DNA of 64,000 nt from Roridomyces roridus. Taxonomy: Eukaryota > Basidiomycota > Agaricomycetes > Agaricales > Mycenaceae. A model generated the notes under the pieces. It was not told where the DNA came from. It saw only the letters and a list, made by a program, of their open reading frames with translations, and ran no database searches. Below, piece after piece: positions 46,795-57,908 of the stretch; the stretch's first letter is position 1; every line of letters begins with the position of its first letter. Where the stretch lies: positions 124,001 to 188,000 of the forward strand of contig JARKIF010000049.1 of NCBI GenBank assembly GCA_029378245.1, in the 5' to 3' direction. The translations under genes were made by a program, and so were the position numbers.

Positions 46795-47566
46795 ATGTGC
46801 AACCCCATGTCTTCGCTGAAATCCTCCGTGATCCTCGTCGCGCTATCCCTTCTACCAGGCGCCATCGCCTCCTACACTACCCTCGGCCTCGCGGTCGCAG
46901 CTGCGGTAATTTATCTCGGTTACCGCCAACTGCCGTCTGAAAGGCTGGGTCGACTCGCAAGTATCATCGAAGCCACCGAGACCCAGTTGAAGAACGCCAA
47001 ATCGATTTGCGCGAGGGCTATGGCAAGTTTAACCGAGGTCGAGGAACGACTGCTTCAGTGCGTTCACACACGGCGGGACCGAGTTCCTGCTGATCTTAAG
47101 TGCTAACTGCCCCTACAGTGCTAAAAGCACGGCGTCGGAAACCAAAGTTCGCCTGCTCAAGTTGGACGAGACGGAATCCTGGATGGACTATCTTCGAACC
47201 ATTCGGGGGATTATTCAAAGCATCGCGGACTGCGGTTTGGACGTCAAGGACATACAGACGGATATATTGGTGGGCCCACGTTTTGTTGTTGTCTAGGCAC
47301 TTACACTCCAGAAGATCGTCATGGAGGAAGAAACCCAACGTAAAATATCGGAGGGCATTGGCGAAGCTCGATCGGTGCTTGCGACGATTCACTCGGCTCT
47401 GCGTGAGACCATTTCCCCTTTGTTCAAAGTCATTCAACTTCATTATTGTCAGCTCACGCACCCCGCAAGATTCGCCGTCGTCGCGGTGCCCAGTCTACAG
47501 ACCAGTTCATGTAAGTGAGGGGTTTGGATCGAAATATGCAGTGGACTTACGTCTAACAGTGTCTAA
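46795..47566 (+). CDS. Small membrane/coiled-coil family protein, member C
   Basis: Five exons (46795-47057, 47119-47269, 47312-47402, 47453-47510, 47560-47566) total 570 bases, 189 residues. It starts MCNPMSSLKSSVILVALSLL, has two adjacent hydrophobic segments, then YRQLPSERLGRL and a helical body (EVEERLL, ETKVRLLKLDETESWMDYL, EEETQRKISEGIGEARSVL). The fourth exon encodes KIRRRRGA, the same basic block as in member A although the surrounding residues differ. Conserved splice positions show common ancestry. All frames close without stops, so it looks intact. Function is unknown; predicted to be membrane-tethered. Confidence 0.75.
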
Positions 47567-47880
47567 ATCATTCCTCGGAAGTACTTGCATCCTTGCCAAT
47601 CCAGTCTGAATCTGTGTGAGTGTGGCTGTACGGTTGAGAATTAAAGTGGGCAGAAGGCTCACCGGAACGCCACAGCGTCCAAACACACCCAAGTTGAATG
47701 CTTTCCTTGCCGCGCTATCGTTCTTGTTGTCATATGAGTATACCTTGAATGTTTTGTAGTTTACTTTCCGTAGTTTCGCTATCCAAACCGAAGGTCAGAA
47801 GAGAAACAGAAATCAATGTGCAGATCTTATAAACTTAAGCTGAGCATCATTGGATATGTATGATTAGTCACAGCCTCGGG
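47567..47880. other. Spacer between family members C and D
   Basis: No gene seen on either strand. The region leads into the tandem repeat in front of member D. Confidence 0.5.
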
Positions 47881-47883
47881 CTG

Positions 47884-48039
47884 GCGGAACTCTCGGGGAT
47901 CAAACCGTTGACAAGTGTCGGAAGTTGGAACTCTCGGGGATCAACCCGTTGACAAGAGACATAAACCATGAGCCAAACTGTCGGAAGTTGGAACTGGGGA
48001 TCAACCCGTTGACAAGAGACATAAACCATGAGCCAAACT
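47884..48039. repeat. Tandem repeat upstream of member D
   Basis: A unit starting GTCGGAAGTTGGAACT and ending GAGCCAAACT occurs at 47917-47979 (63 bases) and 47980-48039 (60 bases, three bases shorter). A partial unit precedes at about 47884-47916. It ends about 80 bases before the start codon at 48121, so it lies in the probable promoter. Confidence 0.9.
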
Positions 48040-48120
48040 GTCGGTTACTTACAGGTACTTACCTTAATTGAAGTCCATCCTGGCCTATTTAGACACAGAA
48101 GATCTCTCTTCACCCCCAGC

Positions 48121-48892
48121 ATGAGCGACCCTCTCTGCTCCCTGAAATCTGCCGCCACAGTGTGGGCCCTCTCCTTGCTACCCCCCGCCGTCATCTCCTA
48201 CACCGGTTGGGCCTCGGATTCGCTTTCGCGGCGATTTACCTCGTTCACCGCCAACTGCCCTCGGAAAGGTTGACACGTCTGGAGGCCCGGCTCGGCGCCA
48301 ACTCGGAATTGTTGGACAAGGCGAAAGAGGCGTGTCGTTTGAGGGCGACGAGAAGTTTGTTGGAGCTAGAAGAACGGCTGCTTCAGTGCGTTTTAGTCGA
48401 AGTTTCAAACTCCATTTCTCTGACCACCAGGGTTAAACGCACCGTTTCCGAGGTTAAGGTCCGCCTGCTCAAGAGCGGAGAAACGGAAGCATGGACCGAG
48501 TACCTCCAGACAATTCGAGAAGTTATGCAGACGATCAATGACTGTGGCACCGACATGAAGGAAATTCGAACGGACATACTGGTGAGCACCTATCTTGCAT
48601 CCCAACGAGCCCAAATGAGCTCGCATTGCCAAGGTCATAATGGAGGAAGAAACCCAACGGAAGATATCGGAGGGAGTTGACGACACTCGAGCGGCGCTCG
48701 CGACAATTTATTTACCTACCCGTGAGGCCCAGTCCATTTTCAACTGTTGCAAATTTTGAAGTCTTCTTTCAGTTCATGTGCCCCTTAACATTCGGCGCCG
48801 CCGCGGTGGATGCCCTACTCGCCAGGAGTCAATGTAAGTGTGCTGCTTGCATTGAACCAGAAGGAGACTCACCGCAAAGGAACAGCGTTTAA
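48121..48892 (+). pseudogene. Small membrane/coiled-coil family, member D (one-base frameshift)
   Basis: The closest relative of member A. It starts MSDPLCSLKSAATVWALSLL. After SYTG (about 48206) the frame slips by one base, and the matching text resumes as GFAFAAIYLVHRQLPSERL. The rest keeps all family blocks: LLELEERLLQ, VRLLKSGETEAWTEYLQ, EEETQRKISEGVDDTR and NIRRRRGG, with splice sites as in member A and the terminal exon ending at 48892. One missing base is the only lesion seen. It could be a fresh pseudogene or a sequencing error. The 3' flank to about 49010 matches that of member A. Confidence 0.75.
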
Positions 48893-49059
48893 ACTGTCTC
48901 AGCACCACCAATATCTGTCCCCGCTTTCCATCTCTCTTCCTACTCTTTCCTGTTTTGTGTTAGCCATTCTGAATGTTGTGTGTCTTGCTTTCCGTATAAC
49001 GGTCGAGCGAAACAAAGATGAAAATTTATAAGATACCGTTTCAGGAGATAGTTGTAGAC

Positions 49060-50335
49060 GACAGTCGTGGCTTTCAAACGAGCCCAGAAAGATGATATTG
49101 GGTCGAGCCGTTGTGGAGAAATTCAAGTTTCCACAAGACGTGCCTTCGCTTCGCTCCGGCATTTTTGCCTCACACGTTCAAGTTCAGAACTGGCATCGAG
49201 ATTTATTTTGCATGAGCTAATGAACCGAATTTATATCTGTTTTCCAGTAAAGCTAGGGATGCTACATAATAAAAGAACGAAACGGGGCTCGGGAGGTCCA
49301 ATGCTGCAGAATCTCGTAGGCCCGCCTCGGATCGTGCGACACGAGACGACCGGGCCCAGCGGTGAAGCAAATTATGACACATACAGCGAGCAGGCCGTAG
49401 GTTGCGGCCAGGACCCATTTGCCAGCGAATTTGCATGAAAATGCGAGAATGATCACGGTGGTGAGAGCTGGGAAGCTGCCAGGTAAGCACGCTGAGGTTG
49501 GTGCCATTGAGAAGTGGGCACTGAAACAGAGGGACGACGGATGCTTGCAGCTTTATCATTGCAGCGCGGATTCTAATCGGTCAGTGTTGGGACACGATAG
49601 TTGAGGATTTGAAGGCGATGGCCGTCGGTCAGGTCGCGGCATTCTCTGAATAGCGAGCAGATGGCTTGCGACAGTTGAGACAACATCTAAGAGAGTATCC
49701 CAGACGGTGCACACCGTGCAATTGACGAATCTTGTGCATTGATTTTCCGGCAGCCCCAGGGAGTAACCAATCAGCGAGATTCGGCGTCCGCAGTGTATAT
49801 GCCAGGTGGAAGAACCCAGTCGACAACAGAGGATCATCAGAGAAGGAGTGATGTTCAGCAGGGAAGCTGGCCACGGGAGGAGGGGAAAGAACGGTGGGTG
49901 GAGATGGATTCAGGGCTGAGCGCTGAGGGTTTATATGTGACAGCTACGGCAGGCATAGATCCAACATACGTCGTCACGGCGAGGGCTGAATCCCCGAGAG
50001 GGTCCATTGCGGTAACACTGCTGTAGAAAGCTGTTGAGGGCCGCAGAACGCGCGTTCTCGCCGAGCTGATTATCAGCCAAGAACGGGTAGTAAGCTTATC
50101 ATGAGGTGCGTGGACAGGGCAGAGGGAACCCAATTTGGGATGATTTTCTCAAGTTCAAGGCGACGCGCGGCGCTCGGCATGCATACTTTGTGTGTCGAGT
50201 GTTACGGCGCGGCATTGATCTGGAAAAAGAAGCGGCTTTCGTGGGAGAGATTCGTGAAAGAGCTGTAGAGAAGGCACTGGTTCAATGGTAGGATGAGAGA
50301 GGGAAACAAAAAGAGAATACACAAATGGGGAAGCA
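49060..50335. other. Stretch without a recognised gene
   Basis: Minus-strand open frames at 49262-49507 (with a hydrophobic segment, AATYGLLAVCVIICFTAG) and 49556-49874 may be exons of a small membrane protein, but no start, family or splice pattern could be supported. Confidence 0.4.
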
Positions 50336-50339
50336 CAAT

Positions 50340-50995
50340 CAGTGATGGAGCCATAATCTTAAAGAACGGATAATGATCATTGACAAAGACCGAGAGGAAC
50401 GGACAGACCCGAGTGGAACGGACACTATTTTGAGAACCGAACCAGGAAACAGCAAATAACGGCACCGGTCCGGCAGTCCGCTGGCAGTCCATTTCAGCGT
50501 TAAGATCCCAGGACCAAACAATCACGCCGATACGCAAAGATATCGTTTGATGAGCCAGAAGATCGGCAATTGTCAGAGAGAAAGCGACTCGAGTATCTCG
50601 GGATAGTGACAGTACAAACGGCGCCCAGTTTGGAGCGGCATGAGGTCGCCAATTTTAATTCGAGTTGAAGCTAGCCAAATATTGATAAAAGCGAGGAGGA
50701 AAGGTCTGCCAGTCAGACGAAGCGGGTCGGCCATTGTTCATGCGGTTCCAGCAAGGAAGCCACCCAGGTCCGAACAAGATCATAAGTATACGAGGATGAT
50801 GGTGGTTGAGATCAAGAGGAGTAAAGCACGAACAAACAGCGTAAGCGAGGCTTGTCCTTAACCACCATTGTCATTTGGATCAAGTCCAACTCTCTGACCT
50901 GGTATTCTGCACACTGGGGCCTCGGAACACTTGGGCATCTCAGCACATGCCACAGCGTGTAGACTTGATGACTCGGCAGGTCTCGCCAAATCAAG
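50340..50995 (-). repeat. Dispersed repeat, copy 2 (inverted partner at 15800-16510)
   Basis: On the minus strand this follows the same order of landmarks as 15800-16510 (CGAGTCATCAAGTCTACACG, then GACTTGATCCAAATGACAAT, then ACTCGAGTCGCTTTCTCTC). A hydrophobic frame (MTMVVKDKPRLRCLFVLYSS) is broken. Its nature is unknown. Confidence 0.65.
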
Positions 50996-51293
50996 AAATC
51001 AAGAAATATTCCTTCGAGTCCGAGTTGGCCCTCTCAACAGCGTCGCTGGACAACCTCGGTCTTCTTCCGTCTAACTTGACTTTTATTTGATTCTCCTACC
51101 TGTCTGTGACTCCGAGGATCAACGCGTGGACCGAATCTGACTACCTAGGACCTTTTTGGCTGCAGAATCGAACAACAGACAAAGTGTGAACGTTTGAGCC
51201 CCAATCCAATAATTTAATACACATGAGTCTAAATCTACAAACTTTACAGGAATTCCCCAAGTCGTCGTCACTGCGACAATGGTATAAGAGGAG

Positions 51294-52451
51294 TTACGGG
51301 GTACCCAACGTCGACTGTACCTCGTCATCGCTCAACGGCCATTGGATCGCTCCCTGACGACCTCCCCGACACACATGACGCTCAAGCATCTTCGGGCTCG
51401 AGAAGAATCGCTTGCACCGCTGACAAACGTCTTTGCACTTTTTGCCGTGCAAGGCGACCTCGTGTCGCTGCCGGTCGTGCTGGCGCGTAAACGCTTCGCC
51501 ACAACCAAGCGTGCAGACGAACGCCTTGCGGACTTTGGGGCGATGTGTCCGCATGTGGACCTGACGCGTGTAGGGGCTCGTCAGCACGCGGTCGCATCCA
51601 GGGTGCTCGCATGGGTACTGTGCTCGGCGTCCTGGTCTGTGATTCCCGCCGGGAGTGACGCGCAGGATCGAGTCGTCGTTGGTGATGGAATCGGTTTCAG
51701 ACCGTGGGGGCGTCGGGGTGCAGTGGTGATGAATGTCATGGTCGTCGGTGGTGGCGGTGATCCAAACGTAGATGGGAGGGAGGGGGCGGAAGAATCGGGA
51801 GAGGGGTATTGTTGTGGTGTTGGGGAATCGGAAAACAGCGCCAGTGGGGACGGGACACGAGAAGGCCCGGCAGAGGCAGGATACCCATTCTGGTACGAAA
51901 GGTTTGGGGGCGTCATGTACATCACTGACGTTGAAATTCAGTGACAGGATACGCAATAAAATACCACGACGCACTCTGAGACAGATGCTGGGCATCGTTG
52001 GAAGACATGTCGCCCGACATGTACATGGACGCCAGGTCCAACTCGGACTGGATCTCGTGGAGAAGCCCAGGGGTGACGCGTAGTACTCTGATGGAGGGGA
52101 GGCGTCGGTGGCCAGGAGGAAGGAGTCGCTATCGGGCATCTGCCTGTATACGGACGCAGGAGTGGCGAACATGGCAGCGTCTGAAGGGGTGGAGGCTACG
52201 CTGGGAGGCAGGCTGGGGACCGTGGATGGTGGCTCATCGACATCGTGCGACGCGTAGAGGATCAGGGTGTACATCCCATTCTCGCCTCGAACGCTCTCGA
52301 GGTTGAGGGAGATCCCTGCGCCGGACTTTGAGGGGTCGGTGTGGGTGGAGTGATCAGTCGGCTTGAGCTTGCAGGAGAGACGGCCGTCCACCTGGCCCAA
52401 ACGGATGTCGAGCTTCGATGAAAGCATGTCTTCCAGAGAAATTGTGAGCAT
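51294..52451 (-). CDS. C2H2 zinc-finger protein, probable transcription factor
   Basis: The minus strand starts MLTISLEDMLSSKLDIRLG at 52451 and ends at 51294. Three C-terminal zinc fingers are seen: YPCEHPGCDRVLTSPYTRQV with two histidines after it, FVCTLGCGEAFTRQHDRQRH, and VCQRCKRFFSSPKMLERHVC. Such fingers bind DNA. The N-terminal half is Ser/Pro-rich. A continuous 385-codon frame exists, but the middle reads better with one or two introns (for example a GTGCGT...CGTCAG intron near 51985-51935), giving the Pro/Ser-rich linker MYMTPPNLSYQNGYPASAGP in another frame. The exact middle of the protein is therefore uncertain. The target genes are unknown. Confidence 0.7.
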   Translation of the reverse strand: MLTISLEDMLSSKLDIRLGQVDGRLSCKLKPTDHSTHTDPSKSGAGISLNLESVRGENGMYTLILYASHDVDEPPSTVPSLPPSVASTPSDAAMFATPASVYRQMPDSDSFLLATDASPPSEYYASPLGFSTRSSPSWTWRPCTCRATCLPTMPSICLRVRRGILLRILSLNFNVSDVHDAPKPFVPEWVSCLCRAFSCPVPTGAVFRFPNTTTIPLSRFFRPLPPIYVWITATTDDHDIHHHCTPTPPRSETDSITNDDSILRVTPGGNHRPGRRAQYPCEHPGCDRVLTSPYTRQVHMRTHRPKVRKAFVCTLGCGEAFTRQHDRQRHEVALHGKKCKDVCQRCKRFFSSPKMLERHVCRGGRQGAIQWPLSDDEVQSTLGTP

Positions 52452-52975
52452 GGTGGATGGTGGGTGGTCGAAATCTCATAACGTCCGTCAGGCCTAAATA
52501 ACTTGTAGCTGGAGATCATACTTATGCCATCGTTTCCGATCATGCACCAACCGATCGTCAGGGGCCCAGTAACAAATTACTTATCGGCACGTGTCCTCGC
52601 GTGTCGTCACTTGAAACCTTCAGTCACGGATAAAACATTGAGCCTCCCGACGGAAGCGCCAGAGTTGACTTCATGCAGTCTGTACATAGTCCGCTGTATG
52701 TAGAGTCCTCCGCTGCGACGTGGAAAGCTCATTACATTTACGAAGTATGAAACGTCCCCAGTTGCCAAGTCTGACCGTTGCTTACCAGCAAGAAGGCCGT
52801 AAAGGTCAGTTCCCCGGACACCGAGCAATCGGACGCCTCGGTCTAGACTTTGCCAAATTTCAATCCAACTCAAATTTCAACCATTTGAGCCCGGGCCGAG
52901 ACAGGCATCACAGGATCACGATCATGATCACGATCACAGCGCACGTGTGGTGCCCCTTTGACCAGTACCACGACC

Positions 52976-54773
52976 ATGGACATCGACGACACCACGTTAC
53001 CGCCTCCTCTCAGCGAGTTCAAGCGTACGGAAAGTTTTGAGCCCGCTCGAAAACTCCTCTGGCCCGATGTTCCTCCCTCGGAGATCACCGAGCCAGCGAG
53101 GCTGACCCAAATCATCGACACCTGCACTCCAGATGATAGCTGGCTCACCTCTGCTGTCGGCGACATCCTGAACCACCCAGAGGATTTTGGCAACACCGTG
53201 CGATACATTCACGTTGGCCACCACGAGGCTCTGCGCTCTGTCATTAGGCATCTCGCCGAGAAAGGGATATTCATAATCCGGCAAGAGTACCGAGAGTGCA
53301 TGGAGCATGCATTGCTCATGTCGACTACCAAAGAGAGATTCCAGTTCTTTTTTACTGGCCAATCGGGAATAGGTATGCTGCTTGTTGGCTCAGAAACTGT
53401 TCTTGAAGCTTTTTTCGAAGGGATAACAATGGGCGCACGCTACTTCCTCTTGTACCTCCTCGCACTGGGTAAACCTGTATTCTGGGTCAAAGATAACTGG
53501 GTCTACTACTTTGACCGCCACGGGGTTCAGTCCTTGAGCCAAGTGTCCTGGATGGACGGGTATCAGGACGTGAATGATGCCTTGCGCGCAGCCTGGGTGA
53601 TAATCGACACGTACCTGCCCAACTCGCGGCCCAATGAGATCTTCAGTCTCTGCCCATTCGTCATCTGGGCAGCGTCTCCTGTCGAGTCTGACTGGTGGTA
53701 TTTCTGCAAACGGTTCTCGCCAGATCAGCAGTGGTTCATGAAGCCATGGAGTACCAAAGAGATTGCTGCCTACACGTACATTTATTTCAAATTCTTCTAT
53801 CTATTCACGCTAACTTGCGGACAGAGAACTAGCCGAGGTTCCTCGCAGCCGCGTACTCACCAAGATGGAGTGGTGTGGACCGGTGCCCCGCTGGCTTTTT
53901 CGTGATAACGGATTCCGGGACGCGCGCGACGTCGAGTCCAGGATCGTTCACACTCTGTCCGGGAAGCACTTTGGCGACGAAATCAATTCAGAAAACGTGT
54001 TCCTCATCCGGCCGGCTGTCGTTCACGACGACGCCACCGGTTCTCTCATCCTCCAGCGCGACCTCTACACGACCGAGTTCCTCACCCCAGCCGTGGCCGA
54101 ACTCACGATCCAACGTGCCACGAGATGGATGAACCACGGTCAGCACCTTCGACAATCTGTTTCCTCTGCGTTTCGCGCATCTTACACGCACGACCTCGCT
54201 GGCAAGCTCGTCGAAGGGGTCATTCATTGCGCCCTATCTGATGGTGTTGCGCTTCCAGAAGCTTTAGACGGAGGTGTCCTGGCTGCGACGATCGAGTTCC
54301 GCGGCACCGTCGACAATTTTGTCCTCATAGACAACAGCAAAGTCCCAGAGCCGGCGGCAACTCGTCCTCTATACCTCCGCCCCGCTGGAGTCGCAAGCCT
54401 CCCCGCCATTGACGCCATCTTCCTAACGTCCCCCACCCAGCTCGTCCTCTTCCACACCTCCCTCTCCGAAACGCTGCACAATTGGGATTTCGGCACAATG
54501 CTCCGCATCGTCGCGCGCTTACCGAAACTCGGGGCTGGGATTGGCTTGGAGAGCATCGAGGACGTCGTGTGTTGCGTCGTCGGCATTCCTGAGGACTCGT
54601 ATCGCGTGAAGAATCTGGTGCGACAGGCGAGGAGGAGTTTGATCAAGTTGCAAGGGTTGGGTTTGGTTGGCAAGGGGGTGCCGATGGACACGAGCAGTGA
54701 GAGGCTGCGGAAGTTCCGTGTCATTGGTTTTTTGTTTGAGCCAGCAGAGGGATTTGTCGAGGTAGAGGTCTGA
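52976..54773 (+). CDS. Crinkler/RHS-like NTPase-fold protein with degenerate Walker A
   Basis: Three exons (52976-53372, 53421-53775, 53825-54773) total 1701 bases, 566 residues. The N-terminal part (IRHLAEKGIFIIRQEYRE, FFFTGQSGIG, ARYFLLYLLALGKPVFWV) follows the P-loop module of the Crinkler/retrotransposon-hot-spot-like proteins common in Agaricomycetes. In that group the loop reads GxPGIGK(S/T); here GQSGIG is followed by Ile-Thr, so the Walker lysine is absent. Intron 1 falls exactly at this loop and is 48 bases without an in-frame stop, so retention would insert 16 residues there. The C-terminal half has no family I know. The start at 52976 is the first ATG. The role is unknown; family assignment is from memory. 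Confidence 0.6.
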
Positions 54774-54855
54774 CAAGTCACTTTCAAAATTTGATTTTGT
54801 TGAAAACTTATACTGTTACATTCGATACATCCTTTGAACTCTATTGCCACTAAAC

Positions 54856-56154
54856 TCATTGCATTCCCTTGACCCCCGTAGGCGAATCAACCACAACCGT
54901 CCCTGCCACACCTTTCCTCCACTCCCTCCTCGCATTCAACGTCCACATGAGGGAAAACGCATACAACTCGGGCAGCAGAATATTCGGCCCCTGTGCAACC
55001 GTGGCGCGCACATAATCGTAGCGGTTCGGGAACACCACGGAGAGAATGAATGTGAGGAGCGCGCTACGCAGGATAAGTACAGGAAAGGAAAGGAATGTGA
55101 CTCCAACCAGAATACGGCAGGTGCGGCGGTTTGGAATGCCAGCACAGTCAGTGCCTTGAGTAACCCGGCGCTCGATGGGCTTACACGCCGACCTTGAGGA
55201 GGTAAAACGCCGTCGTCCCGGTCAAGACGCACTCTCCCGCTGTCAAGTAGCAAATGGATAAACATCCGGAGAGCAAAAATCATGTTCATACTCACCCAAC
55301 ACTAGCGGTGAATACGCTACGACTGGGGATGCACTCTCAGCAAAATCAGACCAATGCAAGCACCAGGGAATACGTGCACCAAGTTTGAGAGCTCAACACG
55401 CGCCCTTGGAATGAAAGCGCAGTCTGTGAGACACGCAGGGGTGTCACCTTCAATGCAGAAGCAGGAGCAGCACGTAAACTCACGCCGATCAACATCACGA
55501 CATAACTCATGAGGAGCAGCACCGAAACTGCAGCGACGAGGTACCACCGTCTGCAGAGGACGAAAAGGCGGAAACAGTAATAGCTCTGCACATAGAGGGC
55601 TATCGTGTGACCCTAAATTTGCTCTCGTCAGCGGATGAGAATTCCCAAAGACGATCAGGGAGACTCACAAAGGCGCCGGTGGACCCAGTGTACCAGCTCC
55701 CACCAACCTCAAAATAAAACGCTTTCGGATTGCTCAGGCTGGTTCGCGGGATGATGAACCGCCAGATGATAGCGCTGCAAGTCGTGCGTCAGCTTACACT
55801 CTTGCCGCCTCCGAGACTGTGGTACACGCACAATGCGTCCATGGATTTGAGACAAGTTAAAACGAGCAAGACTCCGACATAGATTTTGAGTGAGGGCGGG
55901 TCGCCAGGGAACATGGTGAAGTATTTGGCGAACTGAATTTAAGCGAAATCATTAGGCGGGTAGGGGGGAGCAAGGACTAGACGGACCTGTGCGAGGAGGA
56001 CACCCTGGAAGACCAGGTCTACGCAGGTTCCTATGAGCTGTATGAGCTGTGTAAAGGAAAGTCAGGGTTGGTTGGGACAACTATTTCTTGGGAGACGACG
56101 CACCCATGGCCCAAGAATGTACTCTGCTATGTCGCTCGGCATTTCCATAGACAT
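54856..56154 (-). CDS. DUF6534-type membrane protein, tandem copy 1
   Basis: A multi-exon minus-strand gene starting MSMEMPSDIAEYILGPW at 56154 and ending near 54856. Hydrophobic exons in order: LIGTCVDLVFQGVLLAQ, FAKYFTMFPGDPP then VGVLLVLTCLKSMDAL, QSYYCFRLFVLCRRWYLVAA, a Thr/Leu-rich helix after ECVLTGTTAFYLLK, and the family tail ILLPELYAFSLMWTLNARRE. The signature is the seven-helix fungal DUF6534 protein with a conserved Y(S/A)xSLxxxLNxRR ending. The function of this family is unknown; receptor-like roles have been guessed. Seven or eight short introns are implied. The neighbour at 56498 is a close tandem paralogue on the same strand. Confidence 0.7.
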
Positions 56155-56497
56155 TTTGCAGAAATGAGGTCGAGGAGGAAAGCAAGTGAGTGACGTGATC
56201 CGAGACGGGTCACGGGAAGGATCAGCGACATTCGACGGCTTTCCCTTTTCGGCTGGCTCGATAGTCAAAAAGACGGTAGATCCTATATCCTCCACGCCCT
56301 CCAGGCTGCCTGGGTTGCGGCGCAATCAGAACATCATCCGCAGAACTTGGCAATGAGAATGCACAACCAATGCTGGCGGGACCAAAGCTCGTCATGGGCA
56401 AGTTCAACTTTCCGACACCCCTGGGTGATTCTCGTGTAAATTTTGGATACTGATACATTCGATACATCCTTTGAACTCTATTGCCACTCAGCTCAAG

Positions 56498-57774
56498 TTA
56501 CTCAACCCATTGCATTCCCTTGCCCTCCGGAGTCGAACCAACCACAACCGTCTCTGCCACACCTTTCCTCAACTCCCTCCTCGCATTCAACGTCCAGTCA
56601 TCAGCGAAAACGCATACAACTTGGCCAACACAATATTCGGCCCATGTGAAACCGCGATGCGCGCCGAAGGGTAGCGGTTGGGGAACGTGAGGGCGAGGAT
56701 GAAGGTGAGGATGGCGCTGCACCAAGAAGTCAGTACTAGAAAGGAACTTGGAAGAGCCAAGTCAACCAAATTGCGGCAGGCGCAGCGGTCTGGAATACCA
56801 GTACAGTCAGTGCTTTGAGCAGCCCGGCGCTCGATGGCGTGACCCGCCGGCTCTTGAGGAGGTAGTGCGCCGTAGTGGCGGTCAGAACGCAGTCTCCCGC
56901 TGTGGGTAGTAAATAGATCAGAATCCACTGAGCATCAGGTATCAATAATACTCACCAAGCACCAGCGCCGGATATGCGACGACTGCTTGTTTATTATCAG
57001 CAAAATCAGACCAGGGCAAGCACCAGGGAATACGCACACCAAGCTGCAGCCTCCTGCCCATTGCCTTGAACACTAAGCATAGTCTGAAGACTGTCATGCT
57101 GGGAAAATCTCAGAGGAGCACGTCAACTGACCCCAACCCAGATCACTGCATAGCTCAGGAAGAGCAGCACCGAAACAGCAGCGACGAGATACCACCGTCT
57201 GCAGAGGACGAACAAACGGAAGCAATAGTAGCTCTGCACGTAGACGGCTATCGTATGGGCCTTTTCGCTTGTGAGTGAATACAAGACGAGGCTGGGGAGG
57301 ACCAGAGAGACTCACAAAGATGCCATTACACCCATGGTACCAGTACCTGACACCCAGATAGAACGACACTGGGTTTCCGAATTCAGAGATCATGAGATGC
57401 CAGATGATAGCGCTAGCCAGGAAGTCGTCAGTTTGCGCTCTTTACACCTCGTCGGGGTATACACACAATGCATCCGCCGATTTGAGACAAGTCAAGACGA
57501 GCAAGACGCCGACGAAGGTTTTGAGCGAGGGCGGATCCCCGGGGAACACGGTGAAGTATTTGGCGAACTAGATTCAGGCAAGCGTGAGGGAGAAGAGAAT
57601 GGGGAAGAGAGTCGGCGAACCTGCGCGAGGAGGACGCCCTGAAAGACCAACTCTACACACGTTCCTATGAGCTAGAGGAACTTAGGGCTTGCCGGAAGAC
57701 CTCTTTCCTGAGAGACGACGCACCCACGGTCCGAGAAGGTAGTGAGCTATTTCGTTTGGCACTTCCATAGACAT
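56498..57774 (-). CDS. DUF6534-type membrane protein, tandem copy 2
   Basis: Starts MSMEVPNEIAHYLLGPW at 57774 and ends at 56498 with LAKLYAFSLMTGRTLNARRE. Internal exons mirror copy 1: LIGTCVELVFQGVLLAQ, FAKYFTVFPGDPPSLKTFVG, AIIWHLMISEFGNPVSFYLG, SYYCFRLFVLCRRWYLVAAV, GDCVLTATTAHYLLKSRRVT and ALTVLVFQTAAPAAIWLTWL. The two copies end with the same stretch (AGGGAATGCAATG), but a substitution moved the stop five codons on in copy 2. Both are predicted plasma-membrane proteins. The upstream 145 bases of this copy recur at the right end of the window (63854-64000). Confidence 0.7.
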
Positions 57775-57908
57775 TGTTCCAGAAATGAAGTCGAGGAGGA
57801 AAGCAAGTGATTCAGTGATTGATCCGCGGCATCAAATATGGATACGGCTTTTCCTTCTTCGGATGAGGACGAAGAGAGACGGGCTTGGTTTATCTTTCCG
57901 CACCGGCG
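57762..57908. repeat. Promoter-proximal duplicate of 63854-64000
   Basis: This stretch covers the first five codons and about 130 bases upstream of DUF6534 copy 2. It is almost identical to 63854-64000, differing by a few bases and a small insertion (CACTAGTGATTC against CAAGTGATTC). Confidence 0.9.
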
